A DNA stretch of 64,000 nucleotides from Emmonsiellopsis sp. PD_33 (Eukaryota > Ascomycota > Eurotiomycetes > Onygenales > Ajellomycetaceae): contig JANTQF010000077.1 of NCBI GenBank assembly GCA_032988165.1, positions 1 to 64,000 on the forward strand. Direction: 5' to 3'. How positions within the stretch are numbered: position 1 is the first letter of the stretch; the number at the start of each line of letters is the position of its first letter. The notes under the pieces are model-generated. The model saw only the letters and a list, made by a program, of their open reading frames with translations. It ran no database searches and had not been told where the DNA came from. A program made the translations under genes and the position numbers. Below, piece by piece: positions 1 to 11,373 of the stretch.

Positions 1-1483
1 AGAGCTTCAGAATGGTCTTATCTAATATGTATGCTCAGCATCTATATGTGTGTAGGTGACTGAGATTAAGATCCATTAGTTTATTAAGATAGGAGGCTAG
101 GGCCTGTATCAGGGTCTTCCATTCAAGGGTGTAAACTAGCAAGCCCACATACACGTAGGATCGTAACCCCCATAAATCATAGCAATAGCCATCTCTTATC
201 TAATAATCCTCTTCAGCTATAAGTTCAAAAACTGCATGATCCGGCTAATCGGTTACCGGAGTTAGAAGAGGCTTATGGTGGTGTGTCTGAGGAAACGGAA
301 GAGTTGCGATTGCTAGTGTTGATTTAACGAGGTCGTCGAGTTACATACACACCGGAGCCCAGACATCCGTGAGGTGGATGATGGGAGTGGGATGAGTGAG
401 CGAGACGGAAAAATGAGATGGGGACTGAGAGGGGAAGAGAAAAGGGAAGGGTGCGATGCTGGGGGGGATGGGGGATAGGATGGGATGCGGAAGTGAGGAT
501 GGTACTGGGGATGCAGGGGGATGCAGGGGGGAGATAAAGGGAGGTAAGGGGAGGTAAGGGGAGATAGGTAACGATAAAGGGGCGTGGTAATGAGCGGCAA
601 ACGATTCATGACGGGATGACCTATGTATATTATGATACCTATCTCTTAGTATTTATGTTTATACCACCCTTCATAATGTGAATACTTAACTTCAGATGTC
701 AGCCAAGCGCCCCTTTCCAACCTCCTTGTCCGCTGCAAGGAGCTATATAAAAATCACTTCAATCAAACCAACGCCCAAACAGATGGACGGAAGTAAAAGA
801 TAGGATGGACGAGTCGCAACTCTCAACAATTGAATTTAATTCGAATATCAATTCATGAACGCCCACATTTGCGCAACAGTATCATTAAGAACAACAAAGG
901 AAAAAGAAACGAAAAACAAAAACATGATAGAAAAAAAAAACAAGAACGAGAACAGATACCCTAACAGCTTGCCAGCTGCGAATAAAGCAAAAGTAACCAG
1001 TCCGCCTGCCTGCCCGAAGGAATCCGTCGCCTTTCATGATATCTGCATCGGAGTACAGTTATACGTAAAGATGTACGGCCTTGGGCAGCGACACGAAGGA
1101 ATAAACGTTCAGGGGAAAAGACATCATTAGACTTGAGTTAGGACAAAAGTGGAACAGAGAAAACTCAGGACACGTGAGGTAAGAGGAAGGTGAGAAGCAA
1201 AGGTCGGCTTAATCGGATGTTTGAAGGTGGTAGAGGGGGATGGATGATGGTGGTATGGATGACGGATGGAGTGGTTTAGGCTGGTTGATAAGGAGGTAGG
1301 GAGAAGTAATCATGAGAAGCGTGAAGAGAACAAGTCGAATGCGATAGCCAGGGCTAGAACATGATGTTGCAGACAAGACACATAAACAGCAAGCTTAGGA
1401 AAGCCCAGACGTGAAGAAAGCAGTACCTTGGGTACACAGGAGCGCGCCCTTACACCGAAAAATTTGACAGAATGCATGTTGGT
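1..1483. other. Gene-free left flank of nst1
   Basis: I see no convincing gene here. Positions of about 395-585 form a G/A-rich tract on the + strand with imperfect short tandem units (GGGATGCAG, GGGAGGTAA). A TATA-like stretch lies near 743-752 and is followed at 855 by an ATG opening 91 codons of lysine/asparagine-rich, non-conserved-looking sequence, which I do not call a gene. The part nearest 1484 is probably the 3' untranslated region of nst1. Confidence 0.5.
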
Positions 1484-4400
1484 TTAGAACCCAGTAGGCG
1501 GAGACAGATTCCCTAATTGCCTGGAGCCTCCTGCTGTACCAATACCTCCTAGGGCTAGAATGCTGCTCCCCGGGACCGGACTGCCAATGTCTCCCGGTGC
1601 TATACTCCCTCTGGGGCCGGATGGCATGCTGTTGTTGTCTGGCTCAAACTTGACGAATGTACCCCGAGCGCCTTCGTTTTTAATCGCGAATGAGCCGCCC
1701 CCATTTTGTGAGTTCCCTTCAGTGTCACAGATATCAAGCATTTCATTGAGAGTAATCGCAGGCTCGCCTGGCGGGCTCAATTTCTCAACTTGCTGCAGCA
1801 CCTGATTCACGTTGTGGAAGCCGGAATTGCCTTTTGTTGGACTAGTTGCATTTAACTGTTTGCAAGCTTGGCTTACCAACAAACGGATCGTAACTGGCCG
1901 CGAAGTGTGGAGACGTGAACCCCCGATGGCACCGAAAGCATTGCTTGGCCATCCAGCCCCTAATGCAAGTTAGTATGATACGCTTGGAACTCGTGTTATT
2001 ATCTGAGGTGACTAACCTGAACCTGGTCCCGATCCCCACGACGACGAAGTGGGGAATCCGGGAGCACCAAATGGCACTTGGGTTCCCCAAGTGTTCCCTG
2101 TGCTTGTGCCAAGAGGGAAATTTGGATGTTTGGAGGCTAAGGATGGGTGTTAGTTTGGTCAAAGATGGAGAAATGAGGAGACTAAACTGGGATAGGGAGC
2201 ATGAGAGAAAACGAAAATGTTGACTTACAAAGAGGATCAGAGAACAATGGCGATGTCCCAAATCCCATCCTTCCTGATCCTGGAGGCCCTGGAGCCATGG
2301 GGATGGGTTGAGACACGCTGGATGTAAGAGGCACGTCGGTATCGTCGAGAAGCGCACTGCTGCCGAGTTGAGTACTTAGGTCGTCAATCTCTGAGCGTAC
2401 CCGCTTTGAATCATCACGCGTTACATCGTGAGGGGCGGTGCTTGCTGGACGCTGGATAGGAGCTGGTCGAGATATGGGATGGTTAGGCGGCTGGTTATCG
2501 TTCGGGATTCGCTCAAAAGACCCCGATGCTTGTCTTGAATGAGTTTGGGTGCGTCCCGTTTCTCGTGGCATCTGAGGTTGTTGTGTGGAGATTGGCCCAT
2601 GGCCCGGTGCCTGCGGATGGAATGGTAGGCCAAGGCCTGTGTCCAAAGGGTATCCTCGGCCTGGGATAATCGGGCGAACGCCGTTCATACCAGGTGCCAT
2701 TGGTATGCCATCTGGAGACGGGAAACCCCTGAATTGCCCTCCTAGTGATTGATTCGGGTACATCGGAATGTCGTTGCCCATTGGCATACGCGACGTCATC
2801 CCTGGTAGCCCAGCGACACTTGAAGGTATCCCGTTGAGCGTAGGCATGGAGCTAAAGCCCAAGCCATGAGGGACACGACCTGCTCCACCCAACGGAGACA
2901 TAGGAGCGGAAGGCTGAGGATGATGGAGCATCGGGGTCGGACCATGGGATTTGGCAGAAACCACACTTGAGGTACCCGAACCAGCGTTTCCAGGAGAGAT
3001 AGAAGTCTGTGACGTATCCGTTCCTGCAGGCTGTGATCTCGGGGAAGAAGCATGGGACCCTTGTTGGGATGCCTGGCGAGGGCGAACTGGGGTGGGAGCC
3101 TTTGGTACAACCGGTGTTGCAACCTGGAAATGCGGAGAATGTAGCGCCGTTGGCACATGCGGATGCTGAAGACCTGGAGGAAGATAGGTTGGCCCTGACT
3201 GGGATACTCGTTTGGCAGCTTGGGCGGTAGCGGCCTGTGCAGCTTGTGCGGCCTGTTCTTCACGCTTAGCACGCTCCCGACTCTCACGCTCGGCCTTAAG
3301 AGCAGCTTCTTTATCCCGCTTGACCTGTTCTTCACGGGCCTTGCGTTCTTGCTCCTCCTTTGCCTTCTTCTCGCGGAGTTCCTTTTCCCGCGCCTCCCGT
3401 TCCTCCCGCTCCTTTTTCTTCGCTTCCTCCCGCTTCTTCTTCTCCCGCTCCTTTTGTTCTCTCTGCTTCCGTTCTATTTCCGCTTGCCGTTCTCGTTCCT
3501 CCTGAAGACGTTTCTGTTTCTCGGCTTCTTTTCGGAGGCGCTCGTCCTCTTGCGCCTTCTTCTCAGCCTCTCTCTTCTTTCTCTGTTCTTCTTTCTTCCG
3601 TCTTTGCTCCTCCAACTTTTTCTCTTCTACGGCCTTGGCCGCAGCAGCTTCAGCCGCCTTTTCCGCTTCTCGTTTCGCCTTCTCCTCTTCTTTGGCTAGC
3701 TTCTGCTGTCGTTTCTTTTCCTTCTTTTTCTGAGCTTCCCTAGCCTTCTTTGCTTCGCGTTGAACATCCAGCCTGCCTTCTTCTTCCAGCTCCTCGATAA
3801 GCTTCTGCTGTCGTTCCCTGGAGACTTTTTCTCGATACGCAGTGAGGACGCGTTGCTCAAACATCCGGGCAGCAAATATTTGGAACATCCGTCTTCCTTC
3901 CTCCATTCGCTGCTCTTCTGTCATTGCATCCTATAATTCGTTAAATAACTATACAGCAAAGCTATTAGGGGTTGTGTTCGAACGTACCATTTCATCCTCT
4001 TCATACTCCTCATCCTCCTGGGAATCATAGTCGTCTTCATCCTCGTCGTCATAATCGTCTTCGTCAAGGGGAGGACCGTGGTTATGATTGGCGTGTAAAG
4101 ATTGATGTGCGGCAGAAGCTGCGGCATATTGCGTGTCCACTTCCCGTTGCATTCGCCGCTCAGCCAATTGCTCCATCATATCTATAAAGTGTTTCCCGTC
4201 GTTTTTCAGCAAGTCATCCGCGACAGTTAGAATGCCATCTGTAATGGATTAGCCATGTCTATGTTAAAGTAGATACCTGAATTTTCCAACCTTTGACAGT
4301 TAGACTGTTTCCAAACGCGAAGAAATCGGCTCGGCTATTTCGCGTAGCTTCTTCCAATTCGTCATCGCTGTATGGCTCATCCTCCTCGTCATCTTCGTCG

Positions 4401-5590
4401 TAGTCGTCGTCGTCCAGCTCTTCATCGTCGTCATCTGGCAATTCCTGGACTCTCCCCATCCTTGGATGTTGCGAGTTTGACAGGTGAGGAAGCCGACCCA
4501 GCGGCCGCACGGGGGGCTGCTGATAAAGTTCGGGTGGAATAATGGGGCGACCATTTTCGAAGGAGGATTGGCTATGATTTGCGTACTGCTCGAGCTCTTC
4601 GTAATATGCATCGTACAAAACCTCCAATTCCTCCTCGATGGCCGTTCGTTTCCGCCCACAAACAGTGCAACTGCATGAATGCTTCTGCTGTTCTTTCATC
4701 TTTCGTAATACCGCTTCCTTTTCGACCTTGACTAGCGAGCGCCGTTCCTCTTCGCCTAATTGGAGCCAGAACTCCTTGATATTCTCCCGTTCTTCCTGCG
4801 TCGACGTATTCCATATTCTGTCCTTGGATATCTTATGCGCGGACCGAAGCGCCGCACTCGAGAGCACAGGGGGTGGAGGAGCTGGTCGTGTAGCGGAAGC
4901 GGACGGAGTTGACATTGATGTTGAGCTTCCATCAGCCAAATGGGAAGCGTTCCGGTTCTTCTTGCCCTTCTTTTTCTTTGTTTTCCGGCCACCAAGGTCG
5001 TGATCGTGCGAATGGTTCACGCCATTATTTTCCAGATGGATCTGCGCGTGGGAATGAGGATACGCCCGGCCTTCGTCATCCGTATAATAGAGCTCTTCGC
5101 CTTCCACCGGATCATACTGGTCCGGGTCATCGAGATGGTGATCAAAGTAGTTGGGGGTTTGGTGGTTTGATATGTGGTCCTTTGAGCTGCGCGGGACATC
5201 GATATGATTCGCGTGCGGGTAATGGGTGTAGCCGTTCTGGTTTACAGTATCAGGAGAGTCGTATCCACCTTTAACCTGCTGTTCCGCAGCTAGACGGGCA
5301 GCTTGCTTCTGTCGTCGTTTCTGCTTTTTCCGATTAACACCAACGGCGCCAGTTGGAGCGGTGTCGCCTGCAGATCTCCCTTGTCCGTCTTTGGTAGCTG
5401 CATCCCAGTTTGGCTTCGCAGATGAGATTCCGGTCGAGCTCACATCGTGTTTTGCAGCATTCGCACTGACTTTGCCATTAGCCGCTGAAGGGGACAGTCT
5501 GGACGTTGTGGATTTGGATGTGGTTGAAGCGGGCGGTTGTTTGGAGGCGGTCGACGGTGATGGCGCCGGGCGCTTTGGATTTGACGGCAT
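1484..5590 (-). CDS. nst1: Nst1-type stress response protein
   Basis: This is a large, mostly disordered fungal protein of the Nst1 family, named for a negative effect on salt tolerance in yeast; its molecular role is poorly known. Five exons were read on the minus strand: 5590-4291, 4238-3988, 3930-2229, 2136-2017 and 1959-1484, giving 1282 residues. The N-terminus is Ser/Pro/Lys-rich. The middle has acidic runs (DDDDEELDDDD, residues about 400-500). Residues about 530-765 are an almost uninterrupted Lys/Glu/Arg-rich helix, likely coiled coil. The family-typical C-terminus contains LDICDTEGNSQNGGGSF. The donor of intron 1 (GTTGGA) is weak but is the only one that keeps frame into GILTVADDLLKNDGKHF. 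The start at 5590 (MPSNPKRPAPSPS) resembles known family starts as I recall them; an in-frame ATG 18 codons upstream, at 5644, is an alternative. Confidence 0.9.
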
Positions 5591-5644
5591 GGTGCTGTTT
5601 ACTCCAGGAGAGCTGTTAGATAGGGCCGCTGAGGACTTTTGCAT

Positions 5645-7093
5645 GTACGGATCTGGACTGGGTTAAAGAGGGGAAGCAGGAGGTGGTACAGGCAGGTAGG
5701 CTCGGATAGCGCGTGCGGATCCGAGAGAGGCCCCTCTAGGAAGAACGGGCTGTGAATATGGAGGCGGGCGGGAGAGATCCAGGGCGGGTGGAGCGGGATG
5801 GATAGGTCGATATCGCAGTTGGGGGAGGGGGGGTAAGATCAGTGGAGGAGCGAGAAATTGGGGACGCGCGACGGGGAGGAGGGGGGAATTGTCGCAGAGA
5901 ATTGAGCAGGGTGTCGAGAGGGACCAGCTCTTCGTGGACAGTTCAGAGCCCCAGCGAGAATGCCATGGGAGGGAGAGGTGCGGGTTGGAGGCGGACACAG
6001 GTGAACCTGTTAGTGCTGTCGACGGCGTTTGGTCAGAATGGCAAAATACTGCCAGCGCCAAAAACAGCAATAATAGCCGCCGCAAGCGAATATAACACGC
6101 GCCTTGCCGCTTTGGGCCTCACCGCCCGCGCGCCAACCAATCAGCCCGCTGTTCCTCCGGACGACGCTGGGTTTCCATACGGCGCTTGCCGGTTGCGGCT
6201 AGAGCAGCAAAAATACCGTACGGGCGGCGTGCAGGGCGGGCAAAATTACGGTACTTCCACGGCCGCCCAGATTGGGAGCAGCGCAAAGTACCGCTGGTCA
6301 GCCGCACCCGATGCACGTCAGATGCGACTCCACGCCATCTCAACACCGCTGCAACTGCAAGCAATAAATAGCAGATGTCTGTGGCCTGCCAGGACTACGC
6401 TGCGTCGTGTCGCCACCAGCTGCCGGAATCCCGCTAATTGCCCCTGTTGGCGGGTGCTGTTGCTTGTCTAGTTGCTGCGCCGAAGTACGTACACAGACAG
6501 GCCGAGACCTCGACGCCGTTCTTTAATACCTGCTGCTGAGGTGACATTCTCCCCCTGTGGCCGGCTTGACATCTCCAACACCGTCATTACTCGCCATATT
6601 CTCCTCTAGATACTGCCGCTGCCGCTTCCAATCCCAACAAATAACGTCTGTGTGGGACTGGCTATCCAGTTGGTTTTTGGTGGAACTGTCGACCCTCTCC
6701 AACGCACCTTGAAACGCCCATCCCCATCCCTCCCGCTTCGCTTGTCGTGTCAGCCCAGCCCGTCCAACTCACGCTCCACTCTCCACACACGGGCAGCTGG
6801 TCTGTTCTGACTGCAAACCGCCTTTTCGAGCTCAGGCCCGCTGTCTCCGTGCGCTTAAATCTACTGCTGTCCCGTCAGCCCGGTTGGCAAACCTTGATCT
6901 GTCTTCTCCAGTGTGTCCCGCCGAGCCCGCCCGTCTTCCACCTTCATCGCCCGCTATTTATCTACCTGATCCCTCCTGTTCACGAACCCGACAAGGCAAT
7001 ATCTAGAGATCAATTGAGGGAGGGTTATCTGAGCGTTGGGTGTGTGGGCGTTTGCTGGCTATCTGTTTCGGCCCAACCTTCAACTTAGGGACA
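5645..7093. promoter_or_regulatory. Divergent nst1/rho2 intergenic region
   Basis: This 1.45-kb stretch separates two divergently transcribed genes, so it should hold both promoters and a long rho2 leader. A CCAAT box lies at 6135-6139 (CCAACCAATCAG). The stretch from about 6540 to 6780 is pyrimidine-rich on the + strand, as fungal leaders often are. Long GC-rich open frames exist on both strands around 5840-6470 but look like composition effects. Confidence 0.45.
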
Positions 7094-8044
7094 ATGTCGC
7101 AACAGCAGACGGACAATGTTATGAGAAGGTACGTGGTGAAGGTGCCAGCAAGATATCTTGTCCTAGTGGACTGCCTGGGTGCCGTATAAACTCCTGGGTC
7201 CTGGACCATTTTACAGCTGGCTGGGACCGATCCGACGTGGAGCTGATATGTGGTCATATAGGAAGTTGGTGATTATAGGTGATGGTGCCTGCGGTAAAAC
7301 GAGTCTTCTGAGTGTTTTCACACTGGGATATTTCCCAACAGTGAGTGTTTCCCTTCCCCGGCGGGTTTATAAACCTGTTTGCTAACTCATGTCAATTATA
7401 GCATTATGTGAGTGTAACCATACCAGTATACAAGATATCTGGCAGCGCGCATCCACTAACGCTGATGCGATTTCAAGGTCCCTACGGTGTTTGAGAACTA
7501 TGTCACCGATTGTCGAGTCGATGGTCGATCAGTACAGCTTGCGCTATGGGATACAGCTGGACAAGAAGATTACGAGCGTCTACGACCCCTGGCATATTCG
7601 AAAGCCCATGTCCTCCTGATCGCGTTTTCAGTCGACACTCCCGACTCTCTCGAGAACGTTCGGAATAAGGTTAGCTATTGTTCTTCTTGGATCATCAAAG
7701 TTAGTTCTAAATATATTTTTGGTCCTGTTGTCTAATACCTTTGAATCGCGATACAGTGGGTCGAAGAAGCAAATGAACGCTGCCCCGATGTACCAATCAT
7801 ACTGGTGGGCTTGAAGAAAGATCTGCGCGAGGATCCACTTGCAATCGAAGAGATGCGCAAGAAGTCTCTACACTTTGTCTCCCCAAAGCAGGGCCAGGAC
7901 ACGGCCACGCAAATAGGCGCGAGAAAGTACCTCGAATGCTCATCTCTCACCGGCGAAGGTGTAGATGACGTTTTCGAGGCCGCAACACGTGCTGCTCTGC
8001 TCACCTTTGAGAAAGACAGAGGATCGTGTTGCGTTATTCTATGA
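7094..8044 (+). CDS. rho2: Rho2-type small GTPase
   Basis: This is a membrane-anchored Rho GTPase; Rho2 proteins in fungi act in polarity and cell-wall glucan synthesis through protein kinase C. Five exons were read: 7094-7128, 7262-7340, 7402-7407, 7478-7669 and 7757-8044, encoding 199 residues. Visible motifs are the P-loop GDGACGKTS, switch I with YVPTVFENYV, switch II DTAGQE, and a C-terminal CCVIL, that is a CAAX box ending in Leu (geranylgeranyl type) with a neighbouring Cys that could be palmitoylated. Exon 3 is only six bases (CATTAT, His-Tyr) and restores the conserved switch I tyrosine. Skipping it would stay in frame. The body (RKLVIIGDGACGK, DVPIILVGLKKDLREDP, GARKYLECSSLTGEGVDDVFEAATRAALL) fits Rho2 better than Rho1, Rho3 or Cdc42; this subfamily call is from memory. 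Confidence 0.93.
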
Positions 8045-9387
8045 ACCATCCCCAGCAGTCTCACGTACCCAACGATTCTCCCTCCTAACGAAGCCCGTAC
8101 CGGTTTAACACGCAACAATTTAGACGACACCCGCGCTGAGTAACGATAACGCCGCTGCTGCCCTACTACCTCCCTTTTCGATCATCTCACCTCGACCCCC
8201 TAGCGTTCTTATACCGTTGGCGGAAGAGAAAAAGGTGGATATCCTCAAGTCACTATTATTTATGTGACCGCGCCCGATTTGAATAACTAACTATCATGCA
8301 TTTTGGCGGCGTTTTTGGGATTTCATTCTGACATTTTGCGTGCTTTTTTTTTTTGCCCTCGTCAAACCTCGCTCATACTTGCGTCCGTGCCATTCCTTTT
8401 CATATAAACGTTCCGGCCTCTTGATTTGAATCTTTGCGAGAAACCATTCCTTTCCTTCGTCTCCCTCCGTCTCTCCTTCCACTATCATTATCATTCTTGT
8501 ATGTTTTTGCTATCTCCAATAATATTGGCCCCCCTTTCCGATTCCTTCCCATCTTGTCTTTTTAAAAACCAGAGCCTTCTAATGTCTTCCTTATCCTGTC
8601 TGTCTGTCTGTCCCAGCCATGCCTTTCTTTCTTCCCCGATTAAGCTCGATCCTTCTTTTCCATCTATCTACTTTATCCCATTCATTCTTCGGATTTTTTC
8701 CCCTCCTGTTTCTCTCTCTCATTATTGGAAGCAACTCTGGCCCTTTTTTTATTAGTTTACTCTAGGCTATTTCAATGCCTTCCTACCTACCGACCTACCT
8801 ACCTACCTACCTATACCTATCTCTTACCTAGGATAAGATATGCCTCTTTCTTACATAGGAATGCAAAACGATGAATGACGATGATTTCGAAGTAGTTCTA
8901 TTTCCTATTTTTAACGTAGGCAGGCGTCTTGATCATGTCTATAAAGGGGAAGAAAGAAGTTGCTACTGATTGGGAACAGCGCTCTTTTCATCCAATGGCA
9001 TGGAAGATGGAAGCGGAGATAGCAAGAAGAAGAAGAAGAATACAAGCCCTTTTTTATCTGATCTATCGTGTATATAATACAAAAGTTGTACAAAAACAAG
9101 GAGGGAAATAGTTAAAAGAAAACCGGCAGAGAAATCAAAGCACACACACAAAAAAAAACACACACAAAGACGGGAAATGATATAACAATCCCAGGTCCAA
9201 AGAAAGAGGGCGGGGGGGAGAAAGACCATGAAAGCATCCTCCCATCAAACCAAACCAACCAACCCTATTGGAAATAGAGAGTTAATTCCCCATACCAAAT
9301 CACCCAGCCCACCACCACCCAGCACAACTAACCCACCAAACCACCCTCCCCTCCCCCCATAAGCCCACCAATCAACACCTCACCCCC
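8045..9387. other. Gene-free region between convergent rho2 and mrpl28
   Basis: Both flanking genes end here, so the region should hold two 3' untranslated regions. I see only simple sequence: T/C-rich DNA at about 8340-8760, a CCTA tetranucleotide array at 8782-8813, a GAA run near 9025-9041, CA/A-rich sequence near 9139-9170, and a C-rich tract on the + strand at about 9290-9440. Confidence 0.5.
8782..8813 (+). repeat. CCTA tetranucleotide microsatellite
   Basis: An imperfect (CCTA)n array of about eight units with one interruption (CGAC). It lies downstream of rho2, outside any coding exon. Confidence 0.85.
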
Positions 9388-10028
9388 TCACTTATCCCCC
9401 CCCACCCCCCTCTTCCACCCATAATTCCACCCCTCCCTCCCCGGCCCCTCCGTCTGCAACCGTCCATACTCAATCGGCACCGCATCCCTAAACAACCCCT
9501 TCTTATTCATCGACACCCGAAACAGTTTCCCGCCATCCCCCGCACCGATCCGTAGCTCCTCGCACGCCGCGCGCATCGCGTTCCATTGCCGTTCCAGCTC
9601 GAGCGTGTGCGCGCTGCGCTTCTTGGCTTGGTACAGTTGCCAGGCGCGGTGGATGGTCCAGTGGCGGAGGTAGCGGTTGCGGCTGAAGCGGAGGGGCCGC
9701 GGGGTGAGGGGGTGGTAGAGGAAGTAGCGGATTAGGGCTGGTTGGGTGGGGTTGGGGGTGGTTAGTTTGTGTTTTTCTTTTTAAAATAGGTTGGGGGTGG
9801 TTGGGATTGGATGGGCATAACAACGTATGGGATAGATGGAGACAGGAAGGGAGGTGGAAGGTGATCTTTTCCGGTCCCAATTGCTCGCTTGCTCTGGTTT
9901 CTTCATCGCCCGGCATCTTCTTTTTTTCCCCTCAACTCAATTCAATCAAAGACAGAATGCAAGCAACTTGACCCCTCCCGCCCCTTCATTCCACCTTCCA
10001 TCCCCCAAAGCAAAACGAAACAAAACCA

Positions 10029-10061
<33 letters not shown>

Positions 10062-10336
10062 AAAATAAACTCACTAATCCTCTTATCCTTCCTCACCCGC
10101 TCCCTCTTCGCCATCACCGCCTGTCCAGCCGAGAACGACCGCGTCTGCGTCTGTATCTGTCCCGCAAATAACCCCCCATATCCATACCCACCACGCGCCA
10201 GGCGACTCGTGATAGAATTTGCCGTTGACGCCGACGCCGACGCAGAGAGCGCTGTTGTAGTGGTAGCGGTAGCGCGTACGGGGATTCTAAAGACCGACGC
10301 GAGCGAGGCGAGGATTGGGGAGAGGGTTTGTTTCAT
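9388..10336 (-). CDS. mrpl28: Mitochondrial large-subunit ribosomal protein mL40 (yeast MRPL28)
   Basis: This is a structural protein of the mitochondrial ribosome large subunit. Two exons, 10336-10075 and 9737-9388, encode 203 residues. The first exon carries a Ser/Thr/Ala/Arg-rich leader with no acidic residues, as expected of a mitochondrial targeting sequence, followed by a basic stretch (MAKRERVRKDKRIT). The second exon begins at the family hallmark LIRYFLYHPLTPRPLRFSR and continues with NRYLRHWTIHRAWQLYQ and the C-terminal VPIEYGRLQTE block. The splice was chosen because the ATT A|CC CTA junction joins these two blocks in frame. The 337-nt intron is long for this window and holds a pure GA repeat near its donor. 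Confidence 0.88.
10029..10061 (+). repeat. AG/GA dinucleotide microsatellite in mrpl28 intron
   Basis: About 16 AG units with one AT interruption, which read as CT repeats on the sense strand of the gene. It starts about 13 bases inside the intron from the donor GTGAGT, so length variation would sit close to the 5' splice site. Confidence 0.9.
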
Positions 10337-11373
10337 TTTTTTTTCGGTTTTTTCGTTCGGTTGGTTTTTATTTTTTATATATCTGGGAAAAACTCGGACT
10401 CGATGACTTTTTTTTTTTTTTTTTCTATCTATCGATCGATCGAGTAAAAAAAAAAAAAAAGAACGGGTGAGGGGGGGAGGAAATTCGATTGGCCCAATTG
10501 AAACGAAATCAATCCGCTCTTATTCTCATCCGCCGTATCAGATGGAAGTCGGCAAGGCGGGGAAAGTTAATAGATCGCGAGGAAAGGGGGGCGCGGGACG
10601 GGGGTGTATGTATGTATGTATGATCGGATGGGTTGAGGTTGAAGTTTTGAGGTTCGGGATCTGAGGTTTGGGTTTGGGCGCGGCTAAGCAGGGGAGGTGG
10701 TGATTGGGTGGGTTAGGCGCTGGTAAGCGCCCGTACTGTTACCCAGCTTTTGTAAGTTAGCGTTTGGCTCGGCGAGGAGAGGGGGTGGTGAGGGATAGGG
10801 GATGGATGTTTTTTTTTTTTTGATAGAACTGCATAAAGTGCTGACTGAGTACGTAGCAAGGAGGGAATATAGGAAATATATGTAACTAAATAGTGAATTG
10901 AGGTGGATGTTAATCCTTCTGTGTGAATTTTGCTACTTGATAATTGATGGGCATCATCTTCAACACTTCCCTCCCCCCTGACTGACTGACTGACATGGGG
11001 TAACCTAGCCATTTATTTATGTGATTTAAAAAAGCCCCAAGCTATGGATGAATTAGAATGGGCAAAAGAAAAGAAAAGAAAAGAAAATGAACAGATTCAA
11101 TCAAATCCCACCAAACTAAAGCTAAAGCTAAACGCCGAGAACAATGCTTCATTAATAATGACATGGAGGGGAGGGGAAGAGAGATATCAATCTCGAAAAT
11201 ACAGAAAGAAAAAAAAACCACCCATCCTATACATATAAACAGCCTATCATCAAATCCAAAATCCCCACATCCATCCATCCATCAATAAATCAATTCTGTA
11301 CAACAAACAAACGCATATGATCTATACCTATACCCATCAAACCACCCCGCCCTGCCCCGCCTACCCCCTCCTC
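10337..11373. other. Gene-free region with several simple repeats
   Basis: This is the mrpl28 promoter side and the 3' flank of the RING-CH gene. It contains a T run (about 10409-10424), an A run (about 10446-10460), a GTAT array (about 10606-10623), a CTGA array (about 10979-10993), an AAAAG array (about 11068-11090) and a CATC array (about 11267-11282). I see no gene or RNA. Confidence 0.5.

Noticed and set aside
855..1130. ATG-initiated 91-codon frame downstream of a TATA-like stretch at 743
   Set aside because: Lys/Asn-rich composition, no family resemblance, and location in the probable nst1 3' flank; a short frame like this is expected by chance.
1866..1880. GTAAGC as a splice donor in the last nst1 exon
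   Set aside because: The uninterrupted reading RLLVSQACKQLN matches the family; no intron is needed.
3212..3743. Hydrophobic + frames opposite nst1 that look like membrane proteins
   Set aside because: They are the complement of the Lys/Glu-rich coiled-coil codons of nst1.
5842..6471. 209-codon + frame in the nst1/rho2 intergenic region
   Set aside because: GC-rich DNA with open frames on both strands; no conserved motif or domain; sits where both promoters must be.
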